The notes: generated by a model from the letters alone, not told the origin. A DNA stretch of 64,000 nt from Aeromonas sobria (GCF_000820145.1 NZ_CDBW01000002.1:78363-142362); one strand, 5' to 3'; shown: positions 46,928 to 63,874, numbered from the stretch's first letter. Translations and numbers: made by a program.

Positions 46928-47599
46928 GAGCACTCTTCCGGTCGGGGGACAATATTGCTCAAGATTCTCTCATAAAATCAGCCGGGTTTTGTTGATTTAA
47001 GACTCATAAAGCAACATGGGGTGCTGCTCTTGATGGCATGCCTTCGGGTCAAGGAAACGTCTGGCAATGGCATAACTAGGTCGTAGTGAATGATTGTTGA
47101 AGGGCATCGCTTGAGTTAGTCCCATAGCAAGTCAGCCGGTTTGGCTCTCGCTGAATGCAGAGGCCAAGATTCCAGATAGATAGGAATCTGCCCCCATCAA
47201 TTCCAGCACACCAAGAACCATAATCCCTTCAAACAAGATGACCAATATTCCAGAGAGAAAAACAGCACGAAATTTCCAGATAGATAGGAATTCTTCGATC
47301 AGGATTCCACATAACTCGTTCTGAACAGGCATTCCACTATGTGGAAAATTCGCACCACTTTTCCAGATAGATAGTTATGTGGAAAGAAACTGGACGGGAA
47401 TTGGTTGGGAATGACAGTGTTCATTCCATGGCTCCACATCCTGCGTGATTCCACGCAATCATGTTTGTTACGAGCGAACAAACTTCAATACTTTCAGTGC
47501 GTTGTTGATTTTTTCCTGAGCAAAGTCCATGGTGATATGGAGTTTGGTCACACGATCACCTGATTGCATCCTTTATCCGTTACACCTGAGGCCATCACC
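46928..47599. other. non-coding, repeat-rich stretch upstream of hsdR
   Basis: 672 bases without a convincing gene. The first 240 bases should hold the hsdR promoter; I see no clear single match. The part from 47169 to 47384 holds direct and inverted repeats listed separately. A TGCGTG-ATTC-CACGCA hairpin lies near 47442-47457. The short open frames across it consist largely of translated repeats and are rejected as genes. Confidence 0.6.
47169..47384. repeat. three direct repeats and nested inverted repeats
   Basis: The 14-mer TTCCAGATAGATAG occurs three times (47171-47184, 47275-47288 and 47361-47374); in the first two copies it continues with GAAT. TTCCACATAACT at 47305-47316 is an exact reverse complement of AGTTATGTGGAA at 47373-47384, and between them TTCCAC-TAT-GTGGAA is a perfect palindrome near 47332-47346. 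Such clustering suggests a binding array, recombination site or origin-like element. Confidence 0.75.
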
Positions 47600-47710
47600 A
47601 TGAACAGCATCGTCATCCTGATCCTCCTGTTTTCATTCCTGATAGGGTTTGGCGCCTTTGCTGCGTGGCTGTATATCGAGAAGCGTCGCATGGGTGCCTC
47701 GGATAAATGA
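47600..47710 (+). CDS. 36-residue single-span membrane peptide
   Basis: MNSIVILILLFSFLIGFGAF onward to a basic cytoplasmic tail (EKRRMGASDK). One hydrophobic span fills residues 4-26, with the positive tail predicting N-out/C-in topology. TGAGG lies eight bases before the ATG. It ends five bases before the convergent recombinase stop. Size and shape recall small hydrophobic toxins or small regulators of membrane proteins, but no antitoxin or antisense RNA was identified. Too short for certainty. Confidence 0.5.
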   Translation: MNSIVILILLFSFLIGFGAFAAWLYIEKRRMGASDK

Positions 47711-47714
47711 CCCG

Positions 47715-48344
47715 CTATTTTGCTGAACGGACCTCTTTTGCCACGCACGAAATCAGATGGCGGGAGCAGCCCAACATTTCCTGGATCACCGAGTAGCTGT
47801 GTCCGGTGCTCAACAACTGTGCGATGTGCTGACGCTTCTTTTCATCTTTCTGGCGACCGCGATATTTCCCCTCATCCCTGGCCTTGGCCTTGGCAATACC
47901 CTGCTGCTGCCTGCGTCTGCGATCTTCATAATCTTTGCGAGCGACTGCTGCGAGCATATCCAACAGCATGCCATTTACAGCCTGCAAGATGGCGCTGGTG
48001 AACTCGGAGCGGCTGTCCCCCTGTAACGCCACCCAGGAAGTCGGAAGCTCCGGAGAAACGATTGAGAGCTGTTTCTGAGCCAGCAACTGCTTCAATGTTT
48101 GCCAATCCGTCTGATTGAGACGGGCCAAACGATCAATCTGTTCTACCAGCACAATGTCACGATCTGCAGCGTCGCAGATCAGCCGCATAAGCTCAGGCCT
48201 GTCCAACGTTGCACCAGACTCATTCTCCACATAGAAACTGGCTATCTGATGGCCATGCTCTGCAGCAAAACCAATCAGCAGCTCTCGTGCCCGCTCAGCA
48301 TCCTGCTCCACTGTCGATGCACGTAAGTACGCCCGTATGAACAT
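47715..48344 (-). CDS. serine recombinase (resolvase/invertase family)
   Basis: A 209-residue serine site-specific recombinase. The catalytic serine is Ser10 in YLRASTVEQD; LVEQIDRLARL and RPELMRLI are conserved catalytic-domain blocks, and a C-terminal helix-turn-helix (about 165-205, IAQLLSTGHSYSVIQEMLGCSRHLI) binds DNA. GGAGG lies five bases before the ATG. It may resolve multimers or invert DNA locally rather than integrate the island; large serine integrases are more than twice this length. Confidence 0.93.
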   Translation of the reverse strand: MFIRAYLRASTVEQDAERARELLIGFAAEHGHQIASFYVENESGATLDRPELMRLICDAADRDIVLVEQIDRLARLNQTDWQTLKQLLAQKQLSIVSPELPTSWVALQGDSRSEFTSAILQAVNGMLLDMLAAVARKDYEDRRRRQQQGIAKAKARDEGKYRGRQKDEKKRQHIAQLLSTGHSYSVIQEMLGCSRHLISCVAKEVRSAK

Positions 48345-48756
48345 TGAAACCTCCATTGGTCTGTTTAAACTGGTTCTGAATTATCGGTTCAATATAAGTG
48401 GTTTCAATGTTGTTTTCGAGAGGGTATCGAGTGGTTTTAATGGGGTATACCTTTTTGAAACCACCGCATGACGATCAAAACACGATCTTTTGGCAGCCGT
48501 TTGATCCAACGGAACACACCTCAAGTCTGCGGCTTCACCAACAGATCGCTTTTGAGTTGCCTTTAAACGCTTCATACAGACCCACATACTTCAATCAGGA
48601 TCGGTAAGTTTGCCGTTCTCTTACCCGCTATAGGGGATAAATGTTAAATACCGCCTGTGGCGTGTAAATGATATTTACCTCCTACAACAGGTAAAAATTG
48701 ATATACCTGTCGTAGCGTGTAAATTAGGAGAACGCACGCTACCAGGTTGTCGAACC
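48345..48756. other. divergent control region between recombinase and hipB
   Basis: 412 bases without a gene. Near the recombinase a dyad GTGGTTTT...GAAACCAC (about 48429-48467) could be its operator. The hipBA side holds the repeated half-sites given in the next entry. The short plus-strand frame at 48398-48607 has no Shine-Dalgarno sequence and no recognisable product. Confidence 0.5.
48660..48724. promoter_or_regulatory. hipBA operator array
   Basis: TTTACCT-N8-AGGTAAA at 48674-48695 is a perfect inverted repeat with the half-site geometry of HipB operators (TATCC-N8-GGATA in E. coli). An overlapping dyad ACAGGTA...TACCTGT spans 48687-48710. GCGTGTAAAT is directly repeated at 48660-48669 and 48715-48724, flanking both dyads. 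The array ends 33 bases before hipB. Confidence 0.7.
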
Positions 48757-49011
48757 ATGAAAGTAACCAGCGCCAAGCAGCTGAGCGCCTGTATCAAGGA
48801 TGCCAGACTTTCTCAAAAGCTCTCTCAAGGCAAAGTGGCCGAGAAAGTGGGGATTAGGCAAGACACAGTCTCCAGCTTCGAGCTCAACCCTGAGTCCACC
48901 AAGCTGGAAACCCTGTTCAAGATCCTCGCAGCACTCGAATTGTCAGTGGATATCAAACCCCGCAATGAGTCATCCGATAGTCCGGCATCGGGCTGGAAGG
49001 AGGAGTGGTAA
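48757..49011 (+). CDS. hipB: HipB-like antitoxin, XRE-family
   Basis: An 84-residue helix-turn-helix protein (LSQGKVAEKVGIRQDTVSSFE, about 23-43), 88 residues in E. coli HipB. It would neutralise HipA and repress its own promoter at the inverted repeats upstream. Its stop codon overlaps the hipA ATG by one base (TAATG). The tail ASGWKEEW resembles the Trp-ending tail of HipB that marks it for Lon degradation. Confidence 0.9.
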   Translation: MKVTSAKQLSACIKDARLSQKLSQGKVAEKVGIRQDTVSSFELNPESTKLETLFKILAALELSVDIKPRNESSDSPASGWKEEW

Positions 49012-50321
49012 TGGCCAATCTGGCTGTCTACATGAATGGCTATCGGGTGGGCACATTTGCCAAAGCAACCAGCGGTGCCCATCAGTTTCAGTACCATGAG
49101 TCATGGCTAGCACAACCGGGCAGCCGTCCCATCTCACTCTCCATGCCATTGCGCCATAAACCCTACCGGGGCGATGAAGCCTATAACTTCTTCGATAACC
49201 TGCTGCCAGATAATACAGAGGTGAGGAACAGGGTTGTAGCACGCTATCAAGCGGCATCAACCCAGCCCTTCGATCTGCTCAGTTGCATTGGCCAGGATAG
49301 CGTAGGGGCATTACAGCTGGTTACCGAAGGGCACGATGTTCCAGATGTCAGGCGAATCGACTACAAGGCACTTTCCGATGACGAGCTCGAGCAGATCCTG
49401 ACCAGCTACAAATCAGGAATCCCTTTGGGGATGGTCAGGGAGCAAGAGGAGTTCCGGATCTCTATCGCCGGGGCGCAAGAAAAGACTGCGCTGATCTATC
49501 TCGATGGCCGTTGGTACTTGCCACTCAACGCAACGCCGACAACCCACATTATCAAACTCCCTATCGGCAAGATTGAAAGCCACTCCTACTCGATAGACCT
49601 CTCCCAGAGCGTAGAAAACGAATATCTCTGCACTCTGATTGCCAAGGAGTTTGGTCTACCCGTACCTCACTGTTTCATGATGCAGGTTGGCCAGGTCAAA
49701 GCACTGGCTGTGGAACGCTTCGACAGACGTTACACTGCAGATCGCAGTTGGATCATGCGCCTTCCCCAAGAAGATTTCTGTCAGGTATTGAATGTTCCGT
49801 CAGCACGGAAATACGAGAGCCATGGAGGCCCGGGGATTACTGACATCATGACAATCCTGCTGGGCTCTACTACGCCAGAGCAGGATCGCTACCTGTTCAT
49901 GAAATCTCAGGTGCTGTTCTGGTTGCTGGCTGCAACCGATGGCCATGCCAAGAACTTCTCGGTCTTTATTGAACCGGAAGGGCGTTTTCGCCTGACCCCT
50001 TTTTACGACATCCTATCTATCTATCCAGTGTTTGGCGGTCGAGGTCTACACCCACGCGATGCAAAGCTGGCCATGGGCCTGACCGCGACCAAAGGTAAGA
50101 AATATGCGATAGAGCAGATATTTCCTCGCCATTTCTATCAGACTGCCAAAGCGGTTGGATTTGAGAAGGTGCAAATGGAAATGATCCTAAACGAAATGGC
50201 AAGTAGTCTGGATGAAGTGATCTCGGCAGTCCGTCAGCAGTTACCAGATACATTTCCCACCCAGATTGCGGACTCGATTCTGGATGGACTCAGCACCAGA
50301 GCGCAGCGTTTAACTCGGTAG
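49011..50321 (+). CDS. hipA: HipA-like Ser/Thr kinase toxin
   Basis: A 436-residue HipA kinase (440 in E. coli). The regulatory autophosphorylation serine is Ser151 in FRISIAGAQEKTAL, aligning with Ser150 of HipA; the catalytic core has ATDGHAKNFSVF and the metal site TPFYDILSIYP. HipA phosphorylates GltX and halts growth, giving persistence. AGGAGG lies eight bases before the ATG, inside the 3' end of hipB. It is the last gene of the island. Confidence 0.94.
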   Translation: MANLAVYMNGYRVGTFAKATSGAHQFQYHESWLAQPGSRPISLSMPLRHKPYRGDEAYNFFDNLLPDNTEVRNRVVARYQAASTQPFDLLSCIGQDSVGALQLVTEGHDVPDVRRIDYKALSDDELEQILTSYKSGIPLGMVREQEEFRISIAGAQEKTALIYLDGRWYLPLNATPTTHIIKLPIGKIESHSYSIDLSQSVENEYLCTLIAKEFGLPVPHCFMMQVGQVKALAVERFDRRYTADRSWIMRLPQEDFCQVLNVPSARKYESHGGPGITDIMTILLGSTTPEQDRYLFMKSQVLFWLLAATDGHAKNFSVFIEPEGRFRLTPFYDILSIYPVFGGRGLHPRDAKLAMGLTATKGKKYAIEQIFPRHFYQTAKAVGFEKVQMEMILNEMASSLDEVISAVRQQLPDTFPTQIADSILDGLSTRAQRLTR

Positions 50322-50572
50322 TCAGCCAAGTGAAATGAAGCCTGGCCAGAGACAAAACATAAGCACCAACCATTGCGACCTCACATCCAGGCACAGTTTT
50401 TCCCGGTTTCCCACTTTTCCCACCTCTACTTGGCCAGCGTGGGGATGGTTCAGCATAAACAGGGGGCTATCACCATTGCTTGGGTAGTACTTTGGGTAGT
50501 TTTTTCTTAAAAAAAAATAAAAATTACATCATACGTATGATTTTTATAACTATTTACAGCCAAGTATGTAAT
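50322..50572. other. right-end non-coding DNA of the island
   Basis: A/T-rich DNA with no gene. It contains two TTGGGTAGT direct repeats at 50480-50488 and 50492-50500, and the perfect palindrome ATCATACGTATGAT at 50528-50541, all within 100 bases of the attachment site; these look like arm-type or accessory recombination sites. Confidence 0.6.
50480..50500 (+). repeat. arm-type direct repeat near the right end
   Basis: TTGGGTAGT occurs twice with a 12-base period, 70-90 bases inside the right boundary. Tyrosine integrases bind such paired arm sites, so this may be the footprint of a lost or trans-acting integrase. Confidence 0.5.
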
Positions 50573-50593
50573 CAGATCCAGAACATCGAGTGA
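50573..50593 (+). other. right attachment site (attR), original yicC 3' end
   Basis: 21 bases encoding Q-I-Q-N-I-E-stop in GC-rich codons (CAG ATC CAG AAC ATC GAG TGA), as expected of host yicC before insertion; pairs with 38634-38654. Confidence 0.85.
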
Positions 50594-50623
50594 TGGGTCG
50601 CTGACTCTCCGGTTGTTACCTGC

Positions 50624-50660
50624 AAAAGAGCCCTTGATTCCTCAAGGGCTCTTTTATTTT
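50624..50660 (+). terminator. probable native yicC terminator, displaced by the island
   Basis: Stem AAAAGAGCCCTTGA / TCAAGGGCTCTTTT with a 4-base loop and trailing TTTT, 31 bases after the attR stop codon. There is no gene left to terminate here except the island end. Confidence 0.88.
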
Positions 50661-50713
50661 CAGGTCATCGCGTTTGTCGCCCGCCGCCAGTGAGTCAACG
50701 GGCGGGGAGCGCC

Positions 50714-51619
50714 CTAGCCTATCGGCATCACCAGCGCTGGTTGGTGCGGGTCGCTCAGCCGCTCGGCCAGATAGTCCACCAGCAGCCGCACCTTGGGGGA
50801 GAGGTGGCGGTTATGGGGATAGAGGGCCCAGATCCCCTCCGCAGGGGCCCGTAGTTCGGGCAGCAGCTCGATCAGCTCCCCACGGGCCAGATGGTCGCTC
50901 ACGTAGTAATCCGGCAGCTGGATGATGCCGATCCCCTTGAGCGCTGCATCCAGCAGGGCGTGGCCGCTGTTGCACTGTAACAGGCCGTGTACCCGCACGC
51001 TGTGGGGGCGACCATCCAGAGTGAAGTGCCACTCGTCGCTGTTGCCCACCAGACAGGTGTGGCGGGTCAGCTCGGAGAGGCTATTGGGCATGCCATGGCG
51101 AGCGGTGTAAGCCGGTGAGGCGCAGACATAGGGCACCCGCTGCGCCAGCTTGCGCGCCACCAGCGTCGAATCCTTGAGATGACCGAGCCGCAGTGCCAGA
51201 TCGTAGCCTTCGTGCACCAGATCCAGCAGCTGGTTGGTGAGGTTGAGGGTCACCTCCAGCTGGGGGAAGCGCACCATGAAGTCGTTCAGCAGCGGGGCGA
51301 TGCGGCTCTCGCCATAGGAGACGGGGGCAGTGATGCGCAGCGACCCTTGCGGTACCGCCTGATGGCGCCCCACTGCCAGCTCCGCTTCATAGAGGTTGTC
51401 CAACAGCTGACGGCAGTGGCGATAATAGATCTCGCCAAGTTCGGTGAGCCGCACCTGGCGGGTGGTGCGCAGCAGCAGCTTGGCCTGCAGCCGATCTTCC
51501 AGCTGTGCCACCTGACGGCTCACTTGCGCCACCGACACCCCCAGCTTGCGCGCCGCCGGGGTAAAGCCCCCCTGCTCCGCCACGCTAACAAATTCACAGA
51601 TCCCTTCCCAGCCGAACAT
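50714..51619 (-). CDS. LysR-type regulator divergent from frmA
   Basis: A 301-residue LysR-family regulator. The helix-turn-helix is at about 1-60 (FVSVAEQGGFTPAARKLGVSVAQVSRQVAQLE) and the effector domain follows. No hallmark of a specific subgroup is visible. Its start lies 120 bases from frmA on the opposite strand, the usual geometry for a LysR activator of the neighbour, so formaldehyde detoxification is the likely target. Many other bacteria use FrmR here instead. Confidence 0.88.
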   Translation of the reverse strand: MFGWEGICEFVSVAEQGGFTPAARKLGVSVAQVSRQVAQLEDRLQAKLLLRTTRQVRLTELGEIYYRHCRQLLDNLYEAELAVGRHQAVPQGSLRITAPVSYGESRIAPLLNDFMVRFPQLEVTLNLTNQLLDLVHEGYDLALRLGHLKDSTLVARKLAQRVPYVCASPAYTARHGMPNSLSELTRHTCLVGNSDEWHFTLDGRPHSVRVHGLLQCNSGHALLDAALKGIGIIQLPDYYVSDHLARGELIELLPELRAPAEGIWALYPHNRHLSPKVRLLVDYLAERLSDPHQPALVMPIG

Positions 51620-51646
51620 TATTACCTATGTGTAAAAGTGATTTGA

Positions 51647-52867
<1,221 letters not shown>

Positions 52868-52915
52868 GCATGATCGCCCCGCCCGCCTTCGTGGGCGGGG
52901 TGCAGGAGTCCTTCG

Positions 52916-53752
52916 ATGAATCTGGAGATTATCAGCAGCAACAAGAGCTTCGGCGGCTGGCACAAGCGCTATCGCCACCACGCCAGCACGCTCGGCTGCG
53001 AGATGAATTTTGCCATCTATCTGCCGCCTCAGGCCCTCACCGGCCAGAAAGTCCCCGTACTCTACTGGCTCAGCGGCCTCACCTGCACCGATGAGAACTT
53101 CATGCAGAAGGCGGGCGCCCAGCGCATTGCCGCCGAGCTCGGCATAGCACTGGTGGCGCCGGACACCAGCCCCCGTGGCGACGCCGTGGCAGACGATTCC
53201 GGTTATGACCTCGGCATGGGCGCAGGTTTTTACGTCAATGCCAGCCAGAGCCCCTGGCAGGCGCACTACCAGATGTATGGCTACGTCACCCGCGAGCTGC
53301 CTGAGGTGATAGAGACCCACTTTCCGGTCTCGACCCGGCGCGCCATCAGCGGCCACTCCATGGGCGGTCACGGTGCACTGATCGCCGCGTTGCGAGAGCC
53401 CGGTCGCTACCGCTCGGTCTCGGCGTTCAGCCCGATCTGCCACCCGAGCCGCAGCCCCTGGGGCCAGAAGGCGCTCGGTGCCTATCTCGGCAGCAATCCG
53501 CTGTTGTGGCAGGAGTGGGATGCCTGCCAGCTGTTGCGCCACCAGCCGGTCACGCCGCTGCCGACCTTGGTGGATGTGGGACTGGATGATCCCTTCCTCG
53601 CCGAACAGCTGCATATCGATGCGCTGGCAGAGGTAGCCGCCAGCAAGGGATGGCCGCTAGAGCTCAACCGCCACGAGGGCTATGACCACAGCTACTACTT
53701 CGTGGCGAGCTTTATCGAGGCGCACCTGCGCTTTCACGCCCACCACCTCTGA
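52916..53752 (+). CDS. fghA: S-formylglutathione hydrolase
   Basis: A 278-residue alpha/beta hydrolase of the esterase D family, the second step of formaldehyde detoxification (formate plus glutathione). The nucleophile elbow is GHSMGGHG; the acid and histidine lie in the DDPF and HEGYDHSYYF segments. GCAGGAG precedes the ATG. A GC hairpin (CCCCGCCC / GGGCGGGG, 52877-52900) in the 48-base gap after frmA has no U-tract and may tune relative expression. Confidence 0.95.
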   Translation: MNLEIISSNKSFGGWHKRYRHHASTLGCEMNFAIYLPPQALTGQKVPVLYWLSGLTCTDENFMQKAGAQRIAAELGIALVAPDTSPRGDAVADDSGYDLGMGAGFYVNASQSPWQAHYQMYGYVTRELPEVIETHFPVSTRRAISGHSMGGHGALIAALREPGRYRSVSAFSPICHPSRSPWGQKALGAYLGSNPLLWQEWDACQLLRHQPVTPLPTLVDVGLDDPFLAEQLHIDALAEVAASKGWPLELNRHEGYDHSYYFVASFIEAHLRFHAHHL

Positions 53753-53755
53753 TCA

Positions 53756-53780
53756 AAACAGGCCCGTGACGGGCCTGTTT
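53756..53780. terminator. bidirectional terminator after fghA
   Basis: Stem AAACAGGCCCG / CGGGCCTGTTT with a 3-base loop; A- and T-rich flanks suit both convergent genes. Confidence 0.8.
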
Positions 53781-53808
53781 CAGTCGGGGTTGTGGTGATC
53801 GGGCGAGG

Positions 53809-54762
53809 TCAGCCTTGCTGCTGCTCATGGTAACGGCGGGCCAGCACGGCGCAGACCATCAGCTGGATCTGGTGGAAGATCATCAGCGGCAACACCATCA
53901 CCCCGACGCTGGCGGCGGGGAACATGACGTTGGCCATCGGCACCCCGTTGGCGAGACTCTTCTTGGAGCCGCAGAAGACGATGGTGATCTCGTCCGCCTT
54001 GTTGAACCCGAGGCGACGGCTGATCCAGACGTTCCAGCAGAGCACCAGCGCCAGCAAGACGCAGCTCAGCAGCACGATACTGGCCAGATCGTACCAACTT
54101 ACTTGACGCCAAATCCCCTGCACCACCGCCTCGCTGAAGGCGACATAGACAACCAGCAGGATGGAGCTCTGATCCAGCTTGCCGATCAGCGGTCGATGGC
54201 TATCGACCCAGCCGCCGATCAGCGGGCGCGACAGGTGGCCCAGCACGAACGGCAGCATCAGCTGCACCATGATCGCCTGAATGGAGTGCCAGGTGTCGAT
54301 CCCCTCCCCCTGTACGTGGATCATCATCCCCACCAGCACCGGCGAAAGGAAGATGCCGAGGATGCTGGAGGCCGAGGCACTGCACACCGCCGCCGACACA
54401 TTGCCCCCCGCCATCGAGGTGAAGGCGATGGCCGACTGCACGGTGGCAGGCAAAGCGCAGAGATAGAGGAAGCCAAGGTAGATAGCTGGGCTCAGCCAGC
54501 TCGGTACCAGCGGAGTGAGCAGCAGCCCGAGCAGCGGAAACAGCACAAAGGTGCTGAGCATCACCACCAGATGGAGCCGCCAGTGGCCGAGGCCCGCCAG
54601 CAGGTTCTGGCGCGACAGCTTGGCGCCATGCATGAAGAACAAGAGTGCCACCGCCAGCTTGGTCAGCAAACCGAACCAGACGGCCACCTGTCCCTCGCAG
54701 GGAAAGAGGGAGGCCAGGGTAACCACCGCAATCAGCACAACAGTAAAGGGATCCAGACGCAC
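53809..54762 (-). CDS. bile acid:sodium symporter family protein (YfeH-like)
   Basis: A 317-residue polytopic inner-membrane protein of the SBF-like family (PF13593; E. coli YfeH). About nine to ten helices; conserved blocks are FFMHGAKLS, LPATVQSAIAFTSMAGGNVSAAVCSASASS and FCGSKKSLANGVPMANVMF. Despite the family name the physiological substrate in bacteria is generally unknown. It is convergent with fghA and has a strong hairpin about 70-100 bases upstream. Confidence 0.85.
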   Translation of the reverse strand: MRLDPFTVVLIAVVTLASLFPCEGQVAVWFGLLTKLAVALLFFMHGAKLSRQNLLAGLGHWRLHLVVMLSTFVLFPLLGLLLTPLVPSWLSPAIYLGFLYLCALPATVQSAIAFTSMAGGNVSAAVCSASASSILGIFLSPVLVGMMIHVQGEGIDTWHSIQAIMVQLMLPFVLGHLSRPLIGGWVDSHRPLIGKLDQSSILLVVYVAFSEAVVQGIWRQVSWYDLASIVLLSCVLLALVLCWNVWISRRLGFNKADEITIVFCGSKKSLANGVPMANVMFPAASVGVMVLPLMIFHQIQLMVCAVLARRYHEQQQG

Positions 54763-54830
54763 AGGGGGTCTCCATCAGAGGGCATCCTGCCTTCGTGGTG
54801 GAAGGTCAGGAGCGGGGAGGACAAGAAACA

Positions 54831-54859
54831 CAACGGGAGGTGTCTGGCACCTCCCGTTG
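54831..54859. other. perfect 12-bp stem-loop upstream of the symporter gene
   Basis: CAACGGGAGGTG / CACCTCCCGTTG around a TCTGG loop. No strong T-run on either side; on the minus strand TGTTTCTTG follows. It may be a weak terminator for the upstream permease transcript or a 5' UTR structure of the symporter gene. Confidence 0.5.
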
Positions 54860-55007
54860 AAACGAAGCTCCAGCTTACCCCGATATCGAAGAGGCGCAAC
54901 GTTGTGTGGCGGTTAATTGTTCATCAATGCTTAACACCTTTGCGCTATCGAATAGCAGAAATTGACGATCTACAGGCCCAATAGCGCCAAACCGGCGAAA
55001 CAGGGAT

Positions 55008-55034
55008 AAAAAACGGGCGACCTTGGCCGCCCGT
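55008..55034 (-). terminator. terminator after the first APC permease gene
   Basis: Stem ACGGGCG / CGCCCGT with an 8-base loop, followed in the minus orientation by TTTTTT. Confidence 0.82.
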
Positions 55035-55055
55035 CTCCCGTTGACTGTCAGCCGA

Positions 55056-56597
<1,542 letters not shown>

Positions 56598-56680
56598 TTA
56601 TGGTCAAACAGGCCGCTCGTGGCGGCTCTTCGCACACACCGGCGCCGCTCTGCTGCCCCGGTGTTAAATCAGTAGGTCGC

Positions 56681-58599
<1,919 letters not shown>

Positions 58600-58611
58600 T
58601 TATTTCCGCGA

Positions 58612-58649
58612 AAGGGCGGGGCATGAGTTGTAGGGTGAGCCCCGCCCTT
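58612..58649 (-). terminator. hairpin between ebgC and permease copy B
   Basis: Perfect 11-bp stem AAGGGCGGGGC / GCCCCGCCCTT with a 16-base loop; trailing TTTC in the minus orientation. Likely end of the ebgAC message. Confidence 0.6.
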
Positions 58650-58681
58650 CCGGCTTTTATCAGTGCAAAAACAGCGGCTTG

Positions 58682-62244
<3,563 letters not shown>

Positions 62245-62293
62245 TTAACTGGGTAAACTCTAGATAAACATTTACTAAATATCAGCGAATGAT

Positions 62294-62310
62294 TGGTAAA
62301 CTTTTAACCA
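62294..62310. promoter_or_regulatory. LacI-family-type operator upstream of ebgA
   Basis: TGGTAAAC-T-TTTAACCA is a 17-base near-palindrome with 6 of 8 matching positions per half, the form bound by LacI/GalR members. Its position 74 bases from ebgA fits EbgR repression. Confidence 0.55.
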
Positions 62311-62330
62311 GATCACATCCGATGACCCAC

Positions 62331-62350
62331 TTTGTGAGCTATCTCAGATT
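62331..62350. promoter_or_regulatory. candidate CRP site for ebgA
   Basis: TGTGA-GCTATC-TCAGA at 62333-62348 matches the CRP consensus TGTGA-N6-TCACA at nine of ten conserved positions, just upstream of the putative operator in the direction of ebgA transcription. Confidence 0.55.
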
Positions 62351-62531
62351 ACTGGCTTAAAGCGCACCGACAAGAACAGATATGGCACGGTTATTGATGT
62401 ACTTAACTAAATTCTGATGGTAATACACTGATTGTAAAGGGGTTTATTTGATAGGTGTGGGGAATGCAGGCGGGATTGGCTACATCATGAATGCCATGAT
62501 GTAGCCAAGATAATGCAGGGTTTTAGTAAAA

Positions 62532-63778
<1,247 letters not shown>

Positions 63779-63798
63779 AAAGCTTTATTACTTAATAC

Positions 63799-63874
<76 letters not shown>

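Larger units (their letters stand above)
38634..50593. mobile_element. genomic island (about 12 kb) inserted in the 3' end of yicC
   Basis: Bounded by two copies of the final six codons plus stop of yicC (38634-38654 and 50573-50593) and with the apparent native yicC terminator stranded beyond its right end. Content is accessory: a two-gene SEC-C cassette, type I restriction-modification genes, a serine recombinase and a hipBA pair, and lower-GC intergenic DNA. Mobilizable genomic islands integrating in the 3' end of yicC are known in Vibrio and relatives. No tyrosine integrase is visible inside, so this one is probably immobile or dependent on a helper. Confidence 0.85.

Noticed and set aside
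47132..47332. 66-codon minus-strand ORF in the island repeat region
   Set aside because: Much of the translation derives from the repeated TTCCAGATAGATAG unit, and it lacks a plausible start signal; treated as non-coding repeats.
47169..47384. CRISPR array
   Set aside because: Only three short copies with irregular spacing and no cas genes; the repeats are also part of inverted structures.
47715..48344. Serine recombinase as the integrase of the island
   Set aside because: At 209 residues it has the size of a resolvase or invertase, and the boundary repeats lie in a coding 3' end typical of tyrosine integrases.
48398..48607. 69-codon plus-strand ORF between the recombinase and hipB
   Set aside because: No Shine-Dalgarno sequence, unusual composition, and it crosses inverted repeats that fit a control region better.
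38634..50593. Island as prophage or integrative conjugative element
   Set aside because: No capsid, portal, terminase, relaxase, type IV secretion or integrase genes are present; only restriction, recombinase and toxin-antitoxin genes.
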